This document shows, piece after piece, positions 4,467 to 7,101 of a DNA stretch of 7,101 bases (its first letter is position 1; every line of letters begins with the position of its first letter). This DNA is from an uncultured Bacteroidales bacterium. Its GTDB lineage: Bacteria; Bacteroidota; Bacteroidia; Bacteroidales; P3. The position numbers and the translations under genes were made by a program. The stretch spans positions 1 to 7,101 of the forward strand of contig CAJOQB010000047.1 of assembly GCA_905236405.1 (NCBI GenBank). Reading direction: 5' to 3'. Under the pieces are notes generated by a model. It was given only the letters and a program-made list of their open reading frames with translations, was not told where the DNA came from and ran no database searches.

Positions 4467-6260
4467 TTATTTGCTTGGTTTGTATACGGCTTCCCATTCG
4501 GCTTCGCTGTCAGAGGTGGCGTGACGGAAGGGGTTGGTGTCGTCTTTGACTCGCGACGAGGCGACACGACTGTCGATGAGTTGTTGCAGCTCGTGGTAGC
4601 GTTCCATGAGGGAGTCCCACTGCTGTTGGTCGATGCTGCGGATTCCTGTCAACTGACGGAGAAGGGTGTAGGCGTGGGTGGCATTGTCTTTGGCATAGTC
4701 GTACCAAAGGTCGTAGAGACTGTCTCCGATTTTCCACCAGTCGGGGAGGGAGCCGCACTCGATTTGCTCAATCAGCATCTCGACATCGCACTCTCGCACC
4801 ACCTGTCCACCCAGGTTGACCCACTGTTGGATGCGACGGCTGCCTGTCGAGAGTTGGGGAGGAATCGTTCCTTTGTTGTATTCGACAAGGGTATGGAGGC
4901 AATAATAGAGAAGCATTTCGCGGTAGGCTTGCATGGCTTCTTCCTTCTTGAGGATGACTACTTTGCGACGACTGTTCTCGATAAGTCTCAACTGCTTTTC
5001 GAATTTCTTTGGGGGCAGTTCGAGTAGCTTGATGGCTTGGGCTATCTCTTCGGCTACATCGGGGCTCCAGAGGTCGAACTCGATATGGTTGTACTTTTTC
5101 TGTCGACGGTCGCGCGCGGCAAACTTGTGGGCATTGCGGTCGAGGGCATACATATTGTACATCCACCAATATGCAGGCATGATTTCGAGGGTGTTCTCGC
5201 TGACATTGTTGTTGACCAAAGCGAAGGGGAAGGGAATGTTGAGTTCGGCAGGGAAATCGCCTTTGGCCAACAGACAGTAGGAGGCAAAACGGCTGTTGTG
5301 CTTGAGGCTGGTGCAAAGACCTGGCCAGAAGCCCTTGTGGGCTCGTATCTCGCCGTCGGCGGTACGGCTGTTGTGGTTGCTGCCGATGGTGGCACCTGCG
5401 GCGACGTTGCTTTGCCCCATAACGAGCGAGGCGATGAGGAACGAGTTGTTGTGGTGCTGCTCGTGAGAGGGGAAGATAAAACTGTTGCCCACCTCGCAAC
5501 GGGCGATGGTGCTATTGTCGCCCACGACAGAGTCGTTGATGCGGGCACCCATCTCGAGATGCACATTCTCGCCCAGTAGGAAACGTTCGGCCATAACGCC
5601 CATGCCAATATTGCAGCCGTATCCCACCACACCATCGCGAAGAGCGATACAATCGCGTATGATGGTAGGTTCATAATCTTCCGACAGCACGGCCACCCGT
5701 TCGATGGTTTTGCAATTGGCGATGACGGCATTGCTGCCCACACGGTTCAGCGAGCCGCTGACCCGTCGGGCCTGGCGAGTGTATTCCTCCAACGTGCTGA
5801 GCAGTTTGTCGTGCTGACGGTAGCGAGCCCAAAGGTAGGCACCAGCCAACGTCATACCCGCATAGGGAAGGATGGCACGGTTGCCGTTCTCATTCATGAC
5901 GTTGATCCACACATAGCGGGGTTTGTTCTGTTCGTCGCCGACCATCTGGTTGATGTCGTGCAAGACACAGTTCTCTCCAATCTCGTAGTTTGCCAACATG
6001 CCGACACGATGGATGACGGGATGGGCTCCGATGTCGCAATTGAAGAGCGTGGTGTCGAAAATGCCCTCCTCCATAGGGATGCCGTCGATGGTACGGGTCT
6101 GCGGCTTGATATAACCAATTGACACTTGACCATAAAAACGGCAACGCCAGACGCTGCTGATGTTGGTCTTTCCCTGCACACGGATGGCATTCCAGTCGGC
6201 AGCGGTGCAACCCTGCTGCTTCAACTGCTCGATGTCGGTATAGGATAGTTTCTTGTACAT
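4467..6260 (-). CDS. DUF4954 family protein with left-handed beta-helix (hexapeptide) repeats
   Basis: The product has 597 residues, with no signal peptide or membrane segment, so it is cytoplasmic. Hexapeptide-like repeats appear around residues 75-107 (CDIGAHPVIH, YEIGENCVLH) and again around 185-295 (DGVVGYGCNIGMG, LGENVHLEMGARI, VVGDNSTI, VAAGATIG), the pattern of trimeric acyltransferases and sugar-nucleotide enzymes. Conserved-looking polar motifs HEQHHNN (266-272) and NHNSRTADGE (295-304) sit at the end of the helix and could form a site. The C-terminal about 200 residues are helical and charged. This arrangement identifies the Bacteroidetes family DUF4954. Its reaction is not known to me, so no function is assigned. 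The ATG at 6260 lies 5 nt after the radA stop and is the only sensible start. Confidence 0.9.
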   Translation of the reverse strand: MYKKLSYTDIEQLKQQGCTAADWNAIRVQGKTNISSVWRCRFYGQVSIGYIKPQTRTIDGIPMEEGIFDTTLFNCDIGAHPVIHRVGMLANYEIGENCVLHDINQMVGDEQNKPRYVWINVMNENGNRAILPYAGMTLAGAYLWARYRQHDKLLSTLEEYTRQARRVSGSLNRVGSNAVIANCKTIERVAVLSEDYEPTIIRDCIALRDGVVGYGCNIGMGVMAERFLLGENVHLEMGARINDSVVGDNSTIARCEVGNSFIFPSHEQHHNNSFLIASLVMGQSNVAAGATIGSNHNSRTADGEIRAHKGFWPGLCTSLKHNSRFASYCLLAKGDFPAELNIPFPFALVNNNVSENTLEIMPAYWWMYNMYALDRNAHKFAARDRRQKKYNHIEFDLWSPDVAEEIAQAIKLLELPPKKFEKQLRLIENSRRKVVILKKEEAMQAYREMLLYYCLHTLVEYNKGTIPPQLSTGSRRIQQWVNLGGQVVRECDVEMLIEQIECGSLPDWWKIGDSLYDLWYDYAKDNATHAYTLLRQLTGIRSIDQQQWDSLMERYHELQQLIDSRVASSRVKDDTNPFRHATSDSEAEWEAVYKPSK

Positions 6261-6265
6261 GGTGT

Positions 6266-7101
6266 TTATGCGAATAGTTTGCGGAAAGCCTCCTCGATGA
6301 CCCCCACTTGCACGACCTCGATGTCGTACTTGGAGGTTTTTATAGACTTGCCGTTGTATTTGGAAATAAAAATCTTCTCGAACCCCAGTCGGTTGGCTTC
6401 ACTCACCCGCTGCTCGACTCGCGCTACAGGACGTATCTCGCCCGAAAGCCCCATCTCGGCGGCGAAACAGATTTTGGGAGAGATGGCGATGTCGACATTT
6501 GAGGAGAGGATGGCACACACCACCGCCAAATCGAGTGCGGGGTCGGCCACTTTGACACCACCAGCAATGTTGAGGAACACATCCTTGGCTGCCAGTTTGA
6601 ACCCGCAACGTTTTTCCAAGACTGCCAACAACATCGACAGTCGGCGATAGTCGAAACCGTTGGCATTGCGTTGAGGGGTGCCGTAGACAGCACTGGAAAC
6701 GAGCGACTGCACCTCGATGAACATGGGACGGGCACCCTCGATGGTGGCACCGATGGCGGCGCCACTCAACGTCTCGTCGCGTTGCGAAAGCAAAAACTCG
6801 GAGGGGTTGGACACCTCACGCAACCCGTCGCCCTGCATCTCGAAGATGCCCAGTTCGGCGGTACTGCCAAAACGGTTTTTCAATGAACGGAGCATACGGA
6901 AACCGTAATTGCGGTCGCCCTCGAACTGGAGCACACAATCGACGATATGCTCCATCACCTTGGGGCCTGCCAAAGTGCCGTCTTTGGTGATATGTCCGAT
7001 GAGCAGCACGGGGATGCCCGACTCTTTGGCAAAACGTTGGAACTCGGTGGTGCATTCGCGTATCTGCGACACGCTGCCTGCTGCCGAATCGACATTCTCG
7101 G
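6266..7101 (-). CDS. radA: DNA repair protein RadA/Sms, C-terminal part (partial)
   Basis: About 278 residues of the C-terminal part are present; the gene continues past the right edge, so the zinc finger and Walker A are not seen. Visible are GSVSQIRECT, LLIGHITKDGTLAGPKVMEH (the end of the RecA-like ATPase core), and the RadA-specific KNRFG motif at 6880-6866 followed by GSTAELGIFEM. The Lon-protease-like domain follows (about 6460-6700: FIEVQSLVSS, DPALDLAVVCAILSS). RadA is a hexameric DNA helicase that promotes branch migration in recombinational repair. The frame is open to the window edge, so the internal GTG at 7072 is not the start. It is the first visible gene of the minus-strand run and stops 5 nt before the DUF4954 start, which makes co-transcription likely. 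Confidence 0.95.
   Translation of the reverse strand, partial: ENVDSAAGSVSQIRECTTEFQRFAKESGIPVLLIGHITKDGTLAGPKVMEHIVDCVLQFEGDRNYGFRMLRSLKNRFGSTAELGIFEMQGDGLREVSNPSEFLLSQRDETLSGAAIGATIEGARPMFIEVQSLVSSAVYGTPQRNANGFDYRRLSMLLAVLEKRCGFKLAAKDVFLNIAGGVKVADPALDLAVVCAILSSNVDIAISPKICFAAEMGLSGEIRPVARVEQRVSEANRLGFEKIFISKYNGKSIKTSKYDIEVVQVGVIEEAFRKLFA

Noticed and set aside
3199..5579. Long plus-strand open frames (for example 3199-3792, 3771-4313, 4317-5027, 5037-5579)
   Set aside because: They lie antisense to the LuxR, RIC-like and DUF4954 genes. Their translations are Gly/Val/Asp-rich mirror frames without recognisable domains, while the minus-strand frames match known families.

Overview
The window looks like a chromosomal segment from a member of the Bacteroidales. 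The reasons are a DUF4954 hexapeptide protein directly downstream of radA, a secreted gingipain-type (C25) protease propeptide, a Bacteroidetes-type promoter (TTTG, 19-nt spacer, TATTTTTG), and the absence of Shine-Dalgarno sequences. The genus cannot be fixed from this sequence.

Layout from left to right. (1) At 1-484, minus strand, lies the N-terminal part of a probable C25 peptidase precursor: a signal peptide plus part of the propeptide, running off the left edge. (2) At 485-1069 is a gene-free stretch of about 585 nt. It holds a 26-bp perfect AT-rich palindrome, then a degenerate tandem array with a clear 11-bp period over about 200 bp, then a 12-bp palindrome and a well-formed promoter. 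(3) At 1070-3131, plus strand, is a tight five-gene accessory cassette: an MNT nucleotidyltransferase antitoxin and HEPN (UPF0332-type) toxin pair, a second toxin-antitoxin pair with a Txe/YoeB-family mRNA interferase, and a NERD-domain protein with an N-terminal membrane segment and a C-terminal topoisomerase-type zinc finger. (4) At 3132-3186 is a short convergent gap with a probable bidirectional terminator hairpin. (5) At 3187-7101, minus strand and transcribed right to left, is a compact operon-like run: radA (5' part off the right edge), a DUF4954 protein, a hemerythrin/RIC-like di-iron protein, and a LuxR-type regulator with a degenerate receiver domain. Gaps are 5 nt, 6 nt and a 4-nt ATGA overlap.

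How the parts may work together. The minus-strand genes look like long-resident chromosomal genes: recombination repair (RadA), a left-handed beta-helix protein of unknown role, and an Fe-S repair or nitrosative/oxidative stress protein translationally coupled to its probable regulator. The plus-strand cassette looks like a foreign defence or stability islet inserted between host genes. Two toxin-antitoxin pairs plus a NERD putative nuclease appear to be transcribed from one promoter beside the 11-bp array. The array and the combined cassette are the parts most worth following up. No RNA gene, insertion sequence, CRISPR array or attachment site was recognised.
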